The translations under genes and the position numbers were made by a program. DNA of 64,000 nt from contig JAPPNJ010000064.1 of NCBI GenBank assembly GCA_028818705.1, positions 1-64,000 of the forward strand, given 5' to 3'. This DNA is from Candidatus Poribacteria bacterium (GTDB taxonomy: Bacteria > Poribacteria > WGA-4E > WGA-3G). This document shows, piece by piece, positions 32,647 through 41,484 of this stretch; position 1 is the stretch's first letter; each line of letters begins with the position of its first letter. A model generated the notes under the pieces. That model had not been told where the DNA came from. It saw only the letters and a program-made list of their open reading frames with translations, and did not search any database.

Positions 32647-34413
32647 TTAGGCGACAAATGCCCCACTTTGTGCTGGAAGTGAAATGCTTACGGAATCCTC
32701 TGATACTGTCACCCGATTTCCGTTAAGTAGGTCTTCCAAGGTAGGAGCGATCTCCGAATCGCGACCCAGCAATGACGACATCAGGATGTCGATCGTTTGA
32801 GACCTTTTACTTATATTCAGAGCGATCAGGACGGTTCTACTTTCTGAAGTCTGAACATAAGCATAAGTTCCCTTTTGAACGTCCAAGTGGACAACCTCTC
32901 GCTTTCCTGAACTAATTACCGAAAATTGCCTCCGTAATTTTCCCAAGCGTTGGAAATAAGCGAGCAGCTCTCTATCTGCCTCACCTCCCCACGGCATCGG
33001 AAGCCGTGCCTCCTCAAAACGTCCAAGCGGGTTCCGTTGTGAAACTCCCACTTCAGTGCCGTTGTAGATTATTGGTGGTGCAGAAAGTGTGAAAAGCATC
33101 AATGCTGCCAATCGAACCTTCGCTTTATCCTCTCTCGCCAAATAGAGAATACGCGTCATGTCGTGATTGTCCAAAAAAGCGGGGAGAGAGAAGTCCAGCG
33201 AGAAATAACTCTCGTGTGCCCCCAAAAACGCCTCGAATTCGAGAAGCGTCGAGGTCTCAAGAACAAAAGTCCTCCGAAGTGCATCCGCAAGTAGGAAATC
33301 GAGACACCCATCAAAATGCGGCATGTAAGATGCTATCACTTCTGAATGACTGACCACCTCTCCAAACAAAAAAGCGTCAGGATTCACCGCTTTACATGCT
33401 TGGCGGAAATCTGCCCAGAACGTATGCGGTGGGCCCGGAGCATAATCAAGCCGGTAGCCATCAACGCCCTTGCGAAGCCAATGTTGCGCGCAGTCCAATA
33501 GATAGTCGCTCATTGGTTTGTGTTTTAAGTTCAGTTGTGGCATCCCCTTCACACCGAAAAAACTCGTATACTCGTCGGGCCATCGCTGCCACGTATACCA
33601 CGCACGATACTCACTATCTCGTTCGCGTTGTGCCGCCTGAAATGTCGGATGATGGTTCGACCAGTGGTTGGCGACAAAATCGAGGATAACCCGTATGTCA
33701 CGCTGATGTGCTTTGTCAATTAATTCTATCAGTTCAGCGTTCGTGCCGAACCGCGGTTCAACGGTATAGTAATCTGTGGCATCGTAGCCGTGATGGGTTG
33801 GACTTGCAAAGAGTGGTGATAGCCATATAGCGTTGCAGCCTAACGATTGAATGTAGTCAAGTTTCTGAATCGCGCCGCGTAATGTACCACCGAAAAATCC
33901 AGAAAGATTTATCGGTTTTTTCCACAGTACACCGTCTCCGGGATAGAATCGATCCAGAAAGATGTGGTAGATAACAGCATCGCGTACCCACGTCGGCATC
34001 TCATAATTGTCTACCGAGATGGCGAATTCTGTTGCTTTTGATAACACTCGCGCTTGGTTATCTGCAAAGATCCATCTATCTGAAGCCACGACTCTACCAC
34101 CGATCTTATAGCGCACCGTTGTCCGATTTGGTTGCGGTGGGATATATCCCTGCCACTGTTGCACGTATTGCCATTCGAGTGTATTCCATCTGGGTTCGCT
34201 TGGGACGAGTTCAAAGGTCATTTCTTTACCATCTGCAGTCATCCAACAGTGTACCGAGTCGTAAGCGATACCTCCGGATGTACTTACATGCACGGTGGTC
34301 GGTTGATTTGGCCTCGGATGCCTTGGCGACAACTGATGCAGATGCTTGATGCCTACTAAACTGCTCTGATATGCGGCAATACGGTTCTTAAAATCTCTTT
34401 GTGTACCAAACAT
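32647..34413 (-). CDS. GH13 alpha-amylase family glycoside hydrolase with repeat-derived insert
   Basis: 588 residues, no signal peptide. An N-terminal beta domain (about 1-120) precedes the catalytic barrel, as in neopullulanases or maltodextrin-acting enzymes. Catalytic residues: nucleophile D323 in DGYRLDYA, acid/base E352 in FLFGEVV, and D418 in FLDNHD; also DFVANH. The small C-terminal beta domain contains G-R-D-S-E-I-A-P-T, encoded by an antisense copy of the TGTAGGAG hairpin repeat, in frame. It probably degrades maltodextrins or similar alpha-glucans in the cytoplasm. CAGAGGAAATT precedes the ATG. Convergent with the P460 gene. Confidence 0.92.
   Translation of the reverse strand: MFGTQRDFKNRIAAYQSSLVGIKHLHQLSPRHPRPNQPTTVHVSTSGGIAYDSVHCWMTADGKEMTFELVPSEPRWNTLEWQYVQQWQGYIPPQPNRTTVRYKIGGRVVASDRWIFADNQARVLSKATEFAISVDNYEMPTWVRDAVIYHIFLDRFYPGDGVLWKKPINLSGFFGGTLRGAIQKLDYIQSLGCNAIWLSPLFASPTHHGYDATDYYTVEPRFGTNAELIELIDKAHQRDIRVILDFVANHWSNHHPTFQAAQRERDSEYRAWYTWQRWPDEYTSFFGVKGMPQLNLKHKPMSDYLLDCAQHWLRKGVDGYRLDYAPGPPHTFWADFRQACKAVNPDAFLFGEVVSHSEVIASYMPHFDGCLDFLLADALRRTFVLETSTLLEFEAFLGAHESYFSLDFSLPAFLDNHDMTRILYLAREDKAKVRLAALMLFTLSAPPIIYNGTEVGVSQRNPLGRFEEARLPMPWGGEADRELLAYFQRLGKLRRQFSVISSGKREVVHLDVQKGTYAYVQTSESRTVLIALNISKRSQTIDILMSSLLGRDSEIAPTLEDLLNGNRVTVSEDSVSISLPAQSGAFVA
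32741..32765. repeat. TGTAGGAG-type hairpin repeat inside the amylase gene
   Basis: GTAGGAGCGATCTCCGAATC GCGAC differs from the intergenic copy at 8483-8507 at only two of 25 positions, both transitions. Confidence 0.82.
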
Positions 34414-34449
34414 AATTTCCTCTGCCGGTTTATAGTATTCAGGAAAACA

Positions 34450-34480
34450 AAAAAGCCGTGTAGCAGGTACACGGCTTTTC
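34450..34480 (-). terminator. Rho-independent terminator of the TIG/LysM-like lipoprotein gene
   Basis: AAAAGCCGTGT-agcaggt-ACACGGCTTTT, a strong stem with A- and T-runs on both sides, 20 bases past the minus-strand stop. Confidence 0.85.
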
Positions 34481-34500
34481 GATATTCGTTAAGAACTTGT

Positions 34501-35427
34501 CTACTTATCGCCCCAGGCGCGCCCGCGTGGGATCAATAGCAGTTGTCCTACACTCAATTTTGTCCGATCAAAGATGTAGTAGTCCTGATTCGCGGCAACT
34601 AACCGTTCCCACATCTCTTCATTATCAAAAATCTCAGGACGTGCAGCGATGCGCTTCAGGGCAGCTTCTCCATTGTCTTCCTGAATATCTTCTTTCCGTA
34701 CTTGGTATCTGTCAAGCATTTCTGGGCTGGTTATGCTGAAACTAAAGCTATGCGAACTCTCGAGGGCATTGCCAGCCATATCAGTAGCACCAGAGACGGT
34801 AACAGTGTACATACGTCCTGCGCGCATCGGCATATCGGGTGTAAACGCTACAGCGTCACCGCTGCCGGTAACTGTGCCTGACAGTGTCGCGCCCATCGGT
34901 TCGCTCATCGAATCTTCCGTTTTGGTAACCGCTACATCCACAGAAACGCTGCTGCTGTCAATCGGTTCACTAAACGCGACTGTTACAGGAACCATCACGT
35001 TCAGTGAATCTTCGTATTCAGAGATGACTGTTCCATCGGTGGGTTCGTTCATTGTCACTGTCGGCGGAGTCGCGTCGGTATATGTAAATTGTTGTGAAAG
35101 CGTAACGGGTACTTCGGGTTTCCCCTTGTTGGTAACAACAATGGATACGGATTGTCCCGCCATGCCGCCCGGGGTCACTGCTGTGATTTGTGTTTCGCTG
35201 GGGACCGTTACACTTTGGGCATTTTTCCCGTCGAACGTCACAGTTACACCGTTTTTCATATCAAATTTTTCGCCGGTAATCTGGACAGTTGTTCCACCGG
35301 TTTCGGGTCCTTGTGTAGGACTCATCCCAGTCGGGACGGGTTCTGGATTACAGCCAGCGCAGCCTGCCATCCATGCGCAGACAATCGTGAGGACAGCCAG
35401 CACGGCTATGTTTCTGGGGTTTTTCAT
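34501..35427 (-). CDS. Lipoprotein with IPT/TIG, Ig-like and LysM-like domains
   Basis: 308 residues. Lipobox WMAGC at about 19-23, followed by an IPT/TIG domain (PTGMSPTQGPETGGTTVQIT, to about residue 115), a bacterial Ig-like domain (PPTVTMNEPTDGTVI ... VTVSGATDMAGNAL, Big_5 type) and a C-terminal segment resembling LysM (EMWERLVAANQDYYI ... LSVGQLLLIPRG), a peptidoglycan-binding module. It probably bridges an envelope membrane and the cell wall. AAGGAG precedes the ATG. The 314-residue plus-strand ORF opposite is a shadow. Confidence 0.83.
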   Translation of the reverse strand: MKNPRNIAVLAVLTIVCAWMAGCAGCNPEPVPTGMSPTQGPETGGTTVQITGEKFDMKNGVTVTFDGKNAQSVTVPSETQITAVTPGGMAGQSVSIVVTNKGKPEVPVTLSQQFTYTDATPPTVTMNEPTDGTVISEYEDSLNVMVPVTVAFSEPIDSSSVSVDVAVTKTEDSMSEPMGATLSGTVTGSGDAVAFTPDMPMRAGRMYTVTVSGATDMAGNALESSHSFSFSITSPEMLDRYQVRKEDIQEDNGEAALKRIAARPEIFDNEEMWERLVAANQDYYIFDRTKLSVGQLLLIPRGRAWGDK

Positions 35428-35650
35428 TAATTCAGTCTCCTTATCGTCAGAAGGGTTCTCATTCCGTACCGCGCCAAATCTTGCTGTTAAAAGTGGCGTA
35501 GTCCGCTATCCAAAACTTACTATTAAAAGTAGAATTTCGTGGATTAGAGGGAAACCTCTAAGTTACACCTTCAATTATTATACACATAAGTTGGTACAGT
35601 TGTCAACACTTTTTTGTCCGGTTCACAAACAAAAAGTGCTGGAAAATGTC

Positions 35651-36499
35651 CTAACCGCGCCAGTTTATCCGTTTTAGCGGGTCACGTACGTCAACTGCCA
35701 ATGCTGGACCGAAACCTTCTACTAACAATCGGACAGTATCTCCATCGCCAACTGCGGTAAGCGCCTCATGATGTGTGCCTGTCGATACAACATCACCCGG
35801 TTCCAATGCTACCACATTGGTTACCTCTGCCAGCAGTTCTGGAATGAAGCGTGCCATGGAGTTGGTTGAGAAATCGTGTTGCAAACCGTCATTAATCCAG
35901 AGTTGTACGCCGAGTGCATTCGCATCACCGACTTCGTCGGCAGTCACAATCGCTGGTCCCATCGGCGCGAACGTGTGCCAGCTCTTCCCTAAAAAGAAGC
36001 CACCGGGTAAGCCTCGTGCGGACACATCAATGAACTGCGTGTAACCGAATACACAATCTAACGCATTCTCTTCGGAGAGATGTGTTGCTGGTTTGCCGAT
36101 AACAATCGCTAATTCCGGTTCAAAGTGAAACACCGTTACATCTGCTTCCGGGAGTTCGACTGTATCCTTCGTGTTAATAATACCAGTTGGCGACTTCAGA
36201 AAAGCGTTGAAGTCACCACGAGATGGGCTATCTGGCTCAATGTAATTGCCAGCAAGGCAGACGAGTTGACCTGGACGCGGCACCGGTGCTTTGAGACTAA
36301 CGCTGTCCAATGCAGTAGCAGTACCGTTCGCAACTGTATCTTCTATTTTCGGGCGTAGATTATCAAAATCCTCAATCACCATACGTATTAATTCTTGTGG
36401 TGTATGATAGGAGATGCCGCCGAGAGCATCGTTAATATCAACGATCCCATCTTCTGTTATTACGCCGAGTTGGTGATCATTAAAAAATGCAAGTTTCAT
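35651..36499 (-). CDS. Fumarylacetoacetate hydrolase (FAH) family protein
   Basis: 282 residues. Family signature residues: FHFEPELAIVIGK with the metal-ligand Glu pair, GYTQFIDVSARG with the metal Asp, LGKSWHTFAPMGPAIV, and ELLAEVTNVVALEPGDVVSTGTH. FAH-family enzymes hydrolyse or decarboxylate beta-diketo or 2-keto-3-deoxy acids; here a role after a sugar-acid dehydratase is likely (inference). It is on the same strand as the Gfo/Idh/MocA and YiaK-like genes, about 90 bases downstream of the former. AGGAG lies upstream of the ATG. Confidence 0.9.
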   Translation of the reverse strand: MKLAFFNDHQLGVITEDGIVDINDALGGISYHTPQELIRMVIEDFDNLRPKIEDTVANGTATALDSVSLKAPVPRPGQLVCLAGNYIEPDSPSRGDFNAFLKSPTGIINTKDTVELPEADVTVFHFEPELAIVIGKPATHLSEENALDCVFGYTQFIDVSARGLPGGFFLGKSWHTFAPMGPAIVTADEVGDANALGVQLWINDGLQHDFSTNSMARFIPELLAEVTNVVALEPGDVVSTGTHHEALTAVGDGDTVRLLVEGFGPALAVDVRDPLKRINWRG

Positions 36500-36593
36500 C
36501 TAATGATTTGCTCCTGTGTTAAGACTTTTGGCGTAGCTTGCAACGCCGAAAGCCGAAGCCATCCCGTCCGTTACTGGAAAGGGGCTAAAATGA

Positions 36594-37697
36594 CTATGAA
36601 AGTGCAAGCGGATGACTCCGCTCTTCTAACGGCAGTTGCACCTTTGTCCCACTGAAATGGGAGACATAGGTTGCACTTACACATTCAAGCGACGTAAGCG
36701 CATTACGTCCGCCGAGTTCCGGTTGATTTTCGTTAAGAATTGCATCTCGCATATTTTTCGCGCTCCAGATCGTGTGTCGAGACTGCCACGCTTTCCCAGA
36801 GATTAAAAACGCTGATGCGTCAAGTTCTATTCGTTCCCATGTAGGCGTATGTGCGGCAAACGAGACATCGAAGGGACAGTGCCACATTTCGTCTATGCCT
36901 GTGTCTGGATTTGGTTTAACCATCAGCTGTCCCTCTGAACCCAGCAGATGCGGGCCCATCATCCAACCGTGTCTGGGTTGACGGCAGTAAAGTTCCATAA
37001 TACCGTAGGCACTATTTCCACCACCGATATGCACGAGCATCGTATCTCCTGCGACAATGCCGTTGTCGCGCCGATCGGTTTTGCACAACTCGCTGCTGTG
37101 CATGATGTCCGCTTCTGTCACATCGTGCCCTTGATATGTGATATGTGCTTGAATCCAAGAGATGCCGTCCAAAAAGAAATCCATCTCGTCAAAATAGTGT
37201 ACACCCATCTCCATCAATTCAAATCCTGCTTCACGTCCTTTGCCGACTTCGCGCATTGAGCGGAGTTCACCGATTTTGCCCGCATTAATCAGAGATTTCG
37301 CGTGCCGAAAGAGCGGTGTAAATCGGAATTGATGACTGACTGCGAGATGGACCCCTGCCTCACGACATGCCGCAAACATCTTGTCCGCTGTTTCTAAATC
37401 AACAGACAACGGTTTTTCACATAAAACATGGATACCTGCTTGTGCGGCAGCAATCGCTATCGGCGCGTGTAGCGGGGCGTGTGTACACACACTCACAATG
37501 TTAAGTGCTTCGCGTGCAAACATCTCCTCATAGTCAGTGTATCGATTTGAAACGTTATATTCATCGGCACGATTGTTGAGCGCATCTCGGTTTATGTCAC
37601 ACATTGCGACGAGATCAACTCCATCCAAGTTCGCGTGCGCGCCCGCGTGGCTTCGACTAATCCCACCACAACCGACAATTCCTGCTCGTAGAGTCAT
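36594..37697 (-). CDS. Gfo/Idh/MocA family NAD(P)-dependent oxidoreductase
   Basis: 367 residues. The Rossmann fold starts at once (LRAGIVGCGGISRSHAGAH), with V-A-M-C-D-I-N-R and the family motif H-V-L-C-E-K-P-L-S-V-D in which Lys is catalytic. The C-terminal half is the alpha/beta substrate domain (MREVGKGREAGFELMEMGVH). These enzymes oxidise or reduce sugars and inositols. Cytoplasmic. GGGAGAT precedes the ATG. Between YiaK-like and FAH genes on the same strand, so likely one sugar-acid pathway. Confidence 0.92.
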   Translation of the reverse strand: MTLRAGIVGCGGISRSHAGAHANLDGVDLVAMCDINRDALNNRADEYNVSNRYTDYEEMFAREALNIVSVCTHAPLHAPIAIAAAQAGIHVLCEKPLSVDLETADKMFAACREAGVHLAVSHQFRFTPLFRHAKSLINAGKIGELRSMREVGKGREAGFELMEMGVHYFDEMDFFLDGISWIQAHITYQGHDVTEADIMHSSELCKTDRRDNGIVAGDTMLVHIGGGNSAYGIMELYCRQPRHGWMMGPHLLGSEGQLMVKPNPDTGIDEMWHCPFDVSFAAHTPTWERIELDASAFLISGKAWQSRHTIWSAKNMRDAILNENQPELGGRNALTSLECVSATYVSHFSGTKVQLPLEERSHPLALS

Positions 37698-37720
37698 GAG
37701 TTATCTCCCAAATTCTGCCC

Positions 37721-37790
37721 ACACGGGCAGAATTTGTCTTTGCTTTACAATTAATTTATCTTTGCCTTACATTAATTTATCTTTGTTTTA
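37721..37790. repeat. Triple TTTGTCTTTGCTTTACA repeat with hairpin
   Basis: ATTCTGCCC-acac-GGGCAGAAT followed by TTGTCTTTGCTTTACA, then two more degenerate copies (TTATCTTTGCCTTACA, TTATCTTTGTTTTATC). Confidence 0.65.
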
Positions 37791-38807
37791 TCCCGCTATA
37801 TTTCTATTCATCTCTAGTAACGCCTGCCACTGTGATTCGTCTACAAGGACCCCTTTTTCAAGACTTTCCTGTCGTGTACGCAACATACCTTCGCCTGGAT
37901 ACCGGACACTTTCATTTTCGTCTAAGGGTGTTGCTGTGTGGAAATCGTCAATAATCGCTACTACTGTCTCATTCAGTGCCGCTTGTCCCATCATTCCTGT
38001 GGCATTCATCGCTATGTACACTTGGGAAACCGCGTATTCAGATTCTTGATTCGCGATTTCGTGTGTGGATTGTCCGCCTGAAATAACGGATGCCATGGTG
38101 TCAAGTACCAGAGCCAGCCCGGAACCTTTCCAATAGCCGATAGGAAGTGGTCTTTCGGAGTCAAGTATTTCGCCCGGTTCAACTGTTAGTTCTCCGTTAG
38201 TGTCGTATCCGCCGGGTAGTGGTAATTCTTTCTCCTGCAGCTTTAGGACTTCTAATTTCCCATTTGAATACTGGCTCATCGCCATATCGAGCAGAATATG
38301 TCCTTCTTTTCGTGGCACGGCAATTGCCATCGGATTATTTCCAATCTTTTTCTCCGCGGAACCCCACGGGGGCATGAGTCGAGTTGTATTCGTCCAGCAT
38401 ATTCCGATATATCCCGCTTCCGCTGCTTGTAGTGCGTAAGCACCGCCGCGCATCCAGTGGTTCGTATTTGAAAGTCCGACGCATCCAATGCCGTGTATGT
38501 CCGCAAGTTCTGTTGCCCGTTGCATACAGAAATGGGCGTTGACGAGTCCTATCCCCATCTTGCCGTCCCATCGTTCTAACGCTCCGAAGTTCTCAATTTT
38601 CTCTGGCTTTGCCCGGAAATCAATCTGTTTGTTTTCCAATCCAGCAACGAAGCCAGGGAAACGATTCAATCCGTGCGAGTACACGCCATCGCGCTGATTT
38701 TCGGCGAATAGCCTCGCACATAACACTGCTTGCTCGCCGGTAAATCCAACAGCAGCGAGCACACGATAAAGTTCATCTCGTAAAGTTTGGAAAGGCACGC
38801 GTTTCAT
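37788..38807 (-). CDS. yiaK: YiaK/DlgD-like 2,3-diketo-L-gulonate reductase (Ldh2 family)
   Basis: 339 residues, the usual length for the malate/L-lactate dehydrogenase (Ldh2) family. It is strikingly like E. coli YiaK: GVYSHGLNRFPGFV with the catalytic His, NTNHWMRGGAYALQAAEAGY, GICWTNTTRLMPPWGS, P-M-G-Y-W-K-G-S-G-L-A-L-V-L-D. YiaK reduces 2,3-diketo-L-gulonate to 3-keto-L-gulonate with NADH. The symbol is by similarity as remembered. It heads a minus-strand group with the oxidoreductase and FAH genes. Weak AGGAC before the ATG. Confidence 0.85.
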   Translation of the reverse strand: MKRVPFQTLRDELYRVLAAVGFTGEQAVLCARLFAENQRDGVYSHGLNRFPGFVAGLENKQIDFRAKPEKIENFGALERWDGKMGIGLVNAHFCMQRATELADIHGIGCVGLSNTNHWMRGGAYALQAAEAGYIGICWTNTTRLMPPWGSAEKKIGNNPMAIAVPRKEGHILLDMAMSQYSNGKLEVLKLQEKELPLPGGYDTNGELTVEPGEILDSERPLPIGYWKGSGLALVLDTMASVISGGQSTHEIANQESEYAVSQVYIAMNATGMMGQAALNETVVAIIDDFHTATPLDENESVRYPGEGMLRTRQESLEKGVLVDESQWQALLEMNRNIAG

Positions 38808-39064
38808 ATAATTCTTTCTGTCCTCATCAATCTGTTAAGTATCATTATGCCCAATGTCTAAGAAAAATGCAAGATATTTCGCGTCTGTTTCTACAATCAT
38901 TTATGGTGAATTATAAAAATAGGCAGACGTATCTACGGCGTATTATGTTTGTAGAGCATCCAATTTTCCTTTAGTTAAACCCATTCATGATGTATCATGA
39001 TATATACATAGTGAAGTCCACTGGTCCAATTAACATGTTCACCACCAACTGAAAGGAGTGAGAA

Positions 39065-41458
39065 ATGGTCCTATCAAATGACTTATTTAAGACTTTAGCT
39101 TGTATATGCATTGGGGCGTTTCTACTCATATTTGGACGAACACTGGCACATTCCGAGGAGGAACCGATAGAGTTGGAGCCGATTGAGGTAATTGGGGTGA
39201 CGCCGGCCCACGGCGTTGGACTCCCGAAAGATAAAATTCCTGCCAATATCCAAACGGCAACCAGTGCCGAAGTTGATGCCTCCCAAAGTTTGGACCTTGC
39301 CGAATTCATCAATCTTAACTTAGGGAGTGTGCATATTAACGAGGCACAAAATAATCCTTTTCAACCCGATGTCCGCTTTCGCGGTTTTACTGCTTCACCT
39401 TTGCTCGGATTGCCTCAGGGCTTAGCCACCTATCAGGACGGAACCCGTGTTAACGAATTATTTGGCGATACAGTGAATTGGGATGTCATTCCGCAATCCG
39501 CGATCGCCAGCATCAACTTGATGTCTGGCTCGAATCCGCTTTTCGGTTTAAACACGCTTGGTGGCGCACTTTCGTTAAAAACCAAAACCGGTTTTACACA
39601 TCCCGGTCATGAGGTAAAGGCATACGGCGGTTCATTCACACGCAGAGCCGTTGAGTTTTCGAGCGGCGGTCATAATCAAAAATTGAGTTATTTTCTCAGT
39701 GGTAATCTCTTTAAGGAAGATGGCTGGCGTGATTTCTCTCCTTCTGATGTTAGGCAGTTGTTTGGCAACGTCGGATGGCAAGAAGATGTTACCACACTGA
39801 ACTTAAGCCTGACTCTGGCGGATAACAAACTTTTAGGCAACGGCGCACTACCTATCCAACTCCTTAACACCGAGCGGAGTGCTGTGTTTACACATCCAGA
39901 CCAAACAGAAAACGATATGCTCATGGCGAACCTACGTGGTAGTCATGCTTGGTCGGACAACGTGATGTTAGCAAGCACGGTCTACTACCGACGCAACAAC
40001 GTTGAGACCTTCAATGGGGACGACACAGATTTTGAGTCATGCGAAGATCCTGAAAATGAAGGTTTTCTGTGCGTTGGTGAAGATGCCGATGAGGAACGTG
40101 TGAAGGACCAGTTTGGAAACTATGTCCGTCTCGCTGAGGATGATCATAATCACGATGACGAAGAGACCGAAATTAATGGAGACGATGACGCAGAGACTGA
40201 GATAGGTGATGACGATGATGAAGATGGATTTGACGCTACAAATAATACAAGTCGGACGCGTCAGGGTGGCTACGGAGCAACCTTACAGGCAATCTTCTCG
40301 AATCCTGTTGCCAGCCGCGAAAATCAATTCATTGTCGGCGCAAGTCTCGATCGTGGCGGGGCTCTGTTCAATTCCCAGACGGAGTTGGCGAATCTGACCC
40401 CGGAGAGAGGTACACTTGGTACTGGTATTTTTGAAAGTGAATCTTTTGTGGATGTCGAAACTACGGTTCAGAATGTAGGCATCTATGCGACAAATACTTT
40501 ATCCATCACACCGCTGCTACATCTCACTTTGTCCGGGCGCTACAACATGACGGAAATTGTACTACGCGACCAGATTGGTGTCGAACTCAATGGAGACCAT
40601 ACCTTTGGTCGTTTCAATCCAGCGGCGGGTCTAACCTATCAAGTCCATAACCTGCTTTCATTCTATGGGAGTTATAGTGAAGCCTCGCGTGTGCCCACAC
40701 CTGTTGAACTGACGTGTGCCGATCCTGAGGCGCCATGCAAATTGCCCAACGCATTTGTCGCCGATCCGCCGTTAGATCAGGTGGTAACTAAAACTTGGGA
40801 GACAGGGTTACGCGGTGAATTAGGTAGCATGGCGTGGAATGCAGACTTTTTTAGCGCAACGAGTTTTGACGACCTCATCTTTATTAGCAGTGGTGCCCTT
40901 ACCAACGAGGGCTATTTTCAAAATGTTGCGCGAACCCTCCGACAAGGTATTGAACTTAGTATCAGTGGTAGTTTTTTCAACCGCTTGCAGGGAATGCTCA
41001 ATTATACCTACATCTCAGCAACCTTTGAAACCGATTTGACGGTTAGCAGTCCCAACCATCCGGAGGCACGTGCTGGAGAAATCGATGTAGAGATAGGCGA
41101 CCACATCCCTGGTGTTCCCCAACATAACCTCAAAGCAGATATCGCGTTTGCTGTAACCGATGCACTTTCTTTGGGAGCGAATGTCCTTATCAATTCCAGC
41201 CAGGTCTTCCGTGGGGACGAAGGCAATTTAATCGATCGGATTCCGGGCTATAGCATCGTTAATCTACGTGGTAGGTGTATGTTGTGGAACAATCTCTCCA
41301 TCTTTGCTAAAGTACACAATCTTTTTGATGAAGCGTATGAAACCTTTGGTCTGTTTGGAGAGGCGGACGAAGTACTGGGAGACGAATTCGAGGACTCGCG
41401 TTTTCTTTCTCCGGGTGCGCCTCGTGCCGCTTGGGTCGGGTTTGAACTAATTTTTTAA
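39065..41458 (+). CDS. TonB-dependent outer-membrane receptor
   Basis: 797 residues with a signal peptide (FKTLACICIGAFLLIFGRTLAHS). A plug domain (IELEPIEVIGVTP, then ANIQTATSAEVDASQSLDLAEF, GLPQGLATYQDGTRVNELFG, IPQSAIASINLMSGSNPLFG) is followed by a beta-barrel ending in the outer-membrane signature W-V-G-F-E-L-I-F. In the barrel, around residues 357-395, is a very acidic, His-containing loop (EDDHNHDDEETEING, DDDAETEIGDDDDEDGFD), possibly binding cations outside the cell. Substrate unknown; siderophore, metal or glycan are all possible. AAGGAG precedes the ATG. Confidence 0.93.
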   Translation: MVLSNDLFKTLACICIGAFLLIFGRTLAHSEEEPIELEPIEVIGVTPAHGVGLPKDKIPANIQTATSAEVDASQSLDLAEFINLNLGSVHINEAQNNPFQPDVRFRGFTASPLLGLPQGLATYQDGTRVNELFGDTVNWDVIPQSAIASINLMSGSNPLFGLNTLGGALSLKTKTGFTHPGHEVKAYGGSFTRRAVEFSSGGHNQKLSYFLSGNLFKEDGWRDFSPSDVRQLFGNVGWQEDVTTLNLSLTLADNKLLGNGALPIQLLNTERSAVFTHPDQTENDMLMANLRGSHAWSDNVMLASTVYYRRNNVETFNGDDTDFESCEDPENEGFLCVGEDADEERVKDQFGNYVRLAEDDHNHDDEETEINGDDDAETEIGDDDDEDGFDATNNTSRTRQGGYGATLQAIFSNPVASRENQFIVGASLDRGGALFNSQTELANLTPERGTLGTGIFESESFVDVETTVQNVGIYATNTLSITPLLHLTLSGRYNMTEIVLRDQIGVELNGDHTFGRFNPAAGLTYQVHNLLSFYGSYSEASRVPTPVELTCADPEAPCKLPNAFVADPPLDQVVTKTWETGLRGELGSMAWNADFFSATSFDDLIFISSGALTNEGYFQNVARTLRQGIELSISGSFFNRLQGMLNYTYISATFETDLTVSSPNHPEARAGEIDVEIGDHIPGVPQHNLKADIAFAVTDALSLGANVLINSSQVFRGDEGNLIDRIPGYSIVNLRGRCMLWNNLSIFAKVHNLFDEAYETFGLFGEADEVLGDEFEDSRFLSPGAPRAAWVGFELIF

Positions 41459-41484
41459 GCCTTGAACGGATTTGTGTTTGAGTG

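Noticed and set aside
34501-34530. RGRAWGDK end of the TIG/LysM-like lipoprotein as another WG tail
   Set aside because: Lacks K-L-x-T-T before WG and V-K after it; the sequence is explained as the end of the LysM-like segment.
34733-35677. 314-residue plus-strand ORF opposite the TIG/LysM-like lipoprotein
   Set aside because: Low-complexity V/T/S-rich translation; the minus strand has a ribosome site, lipobox, recognised domains and a terminator.
38990-39020. TGTATCATGATATATACA palindrome as operator of the TonB receptor
   Set aside because: Only 5-base arms in AT-rich DNA; does not match a Fur or Zur box I know.
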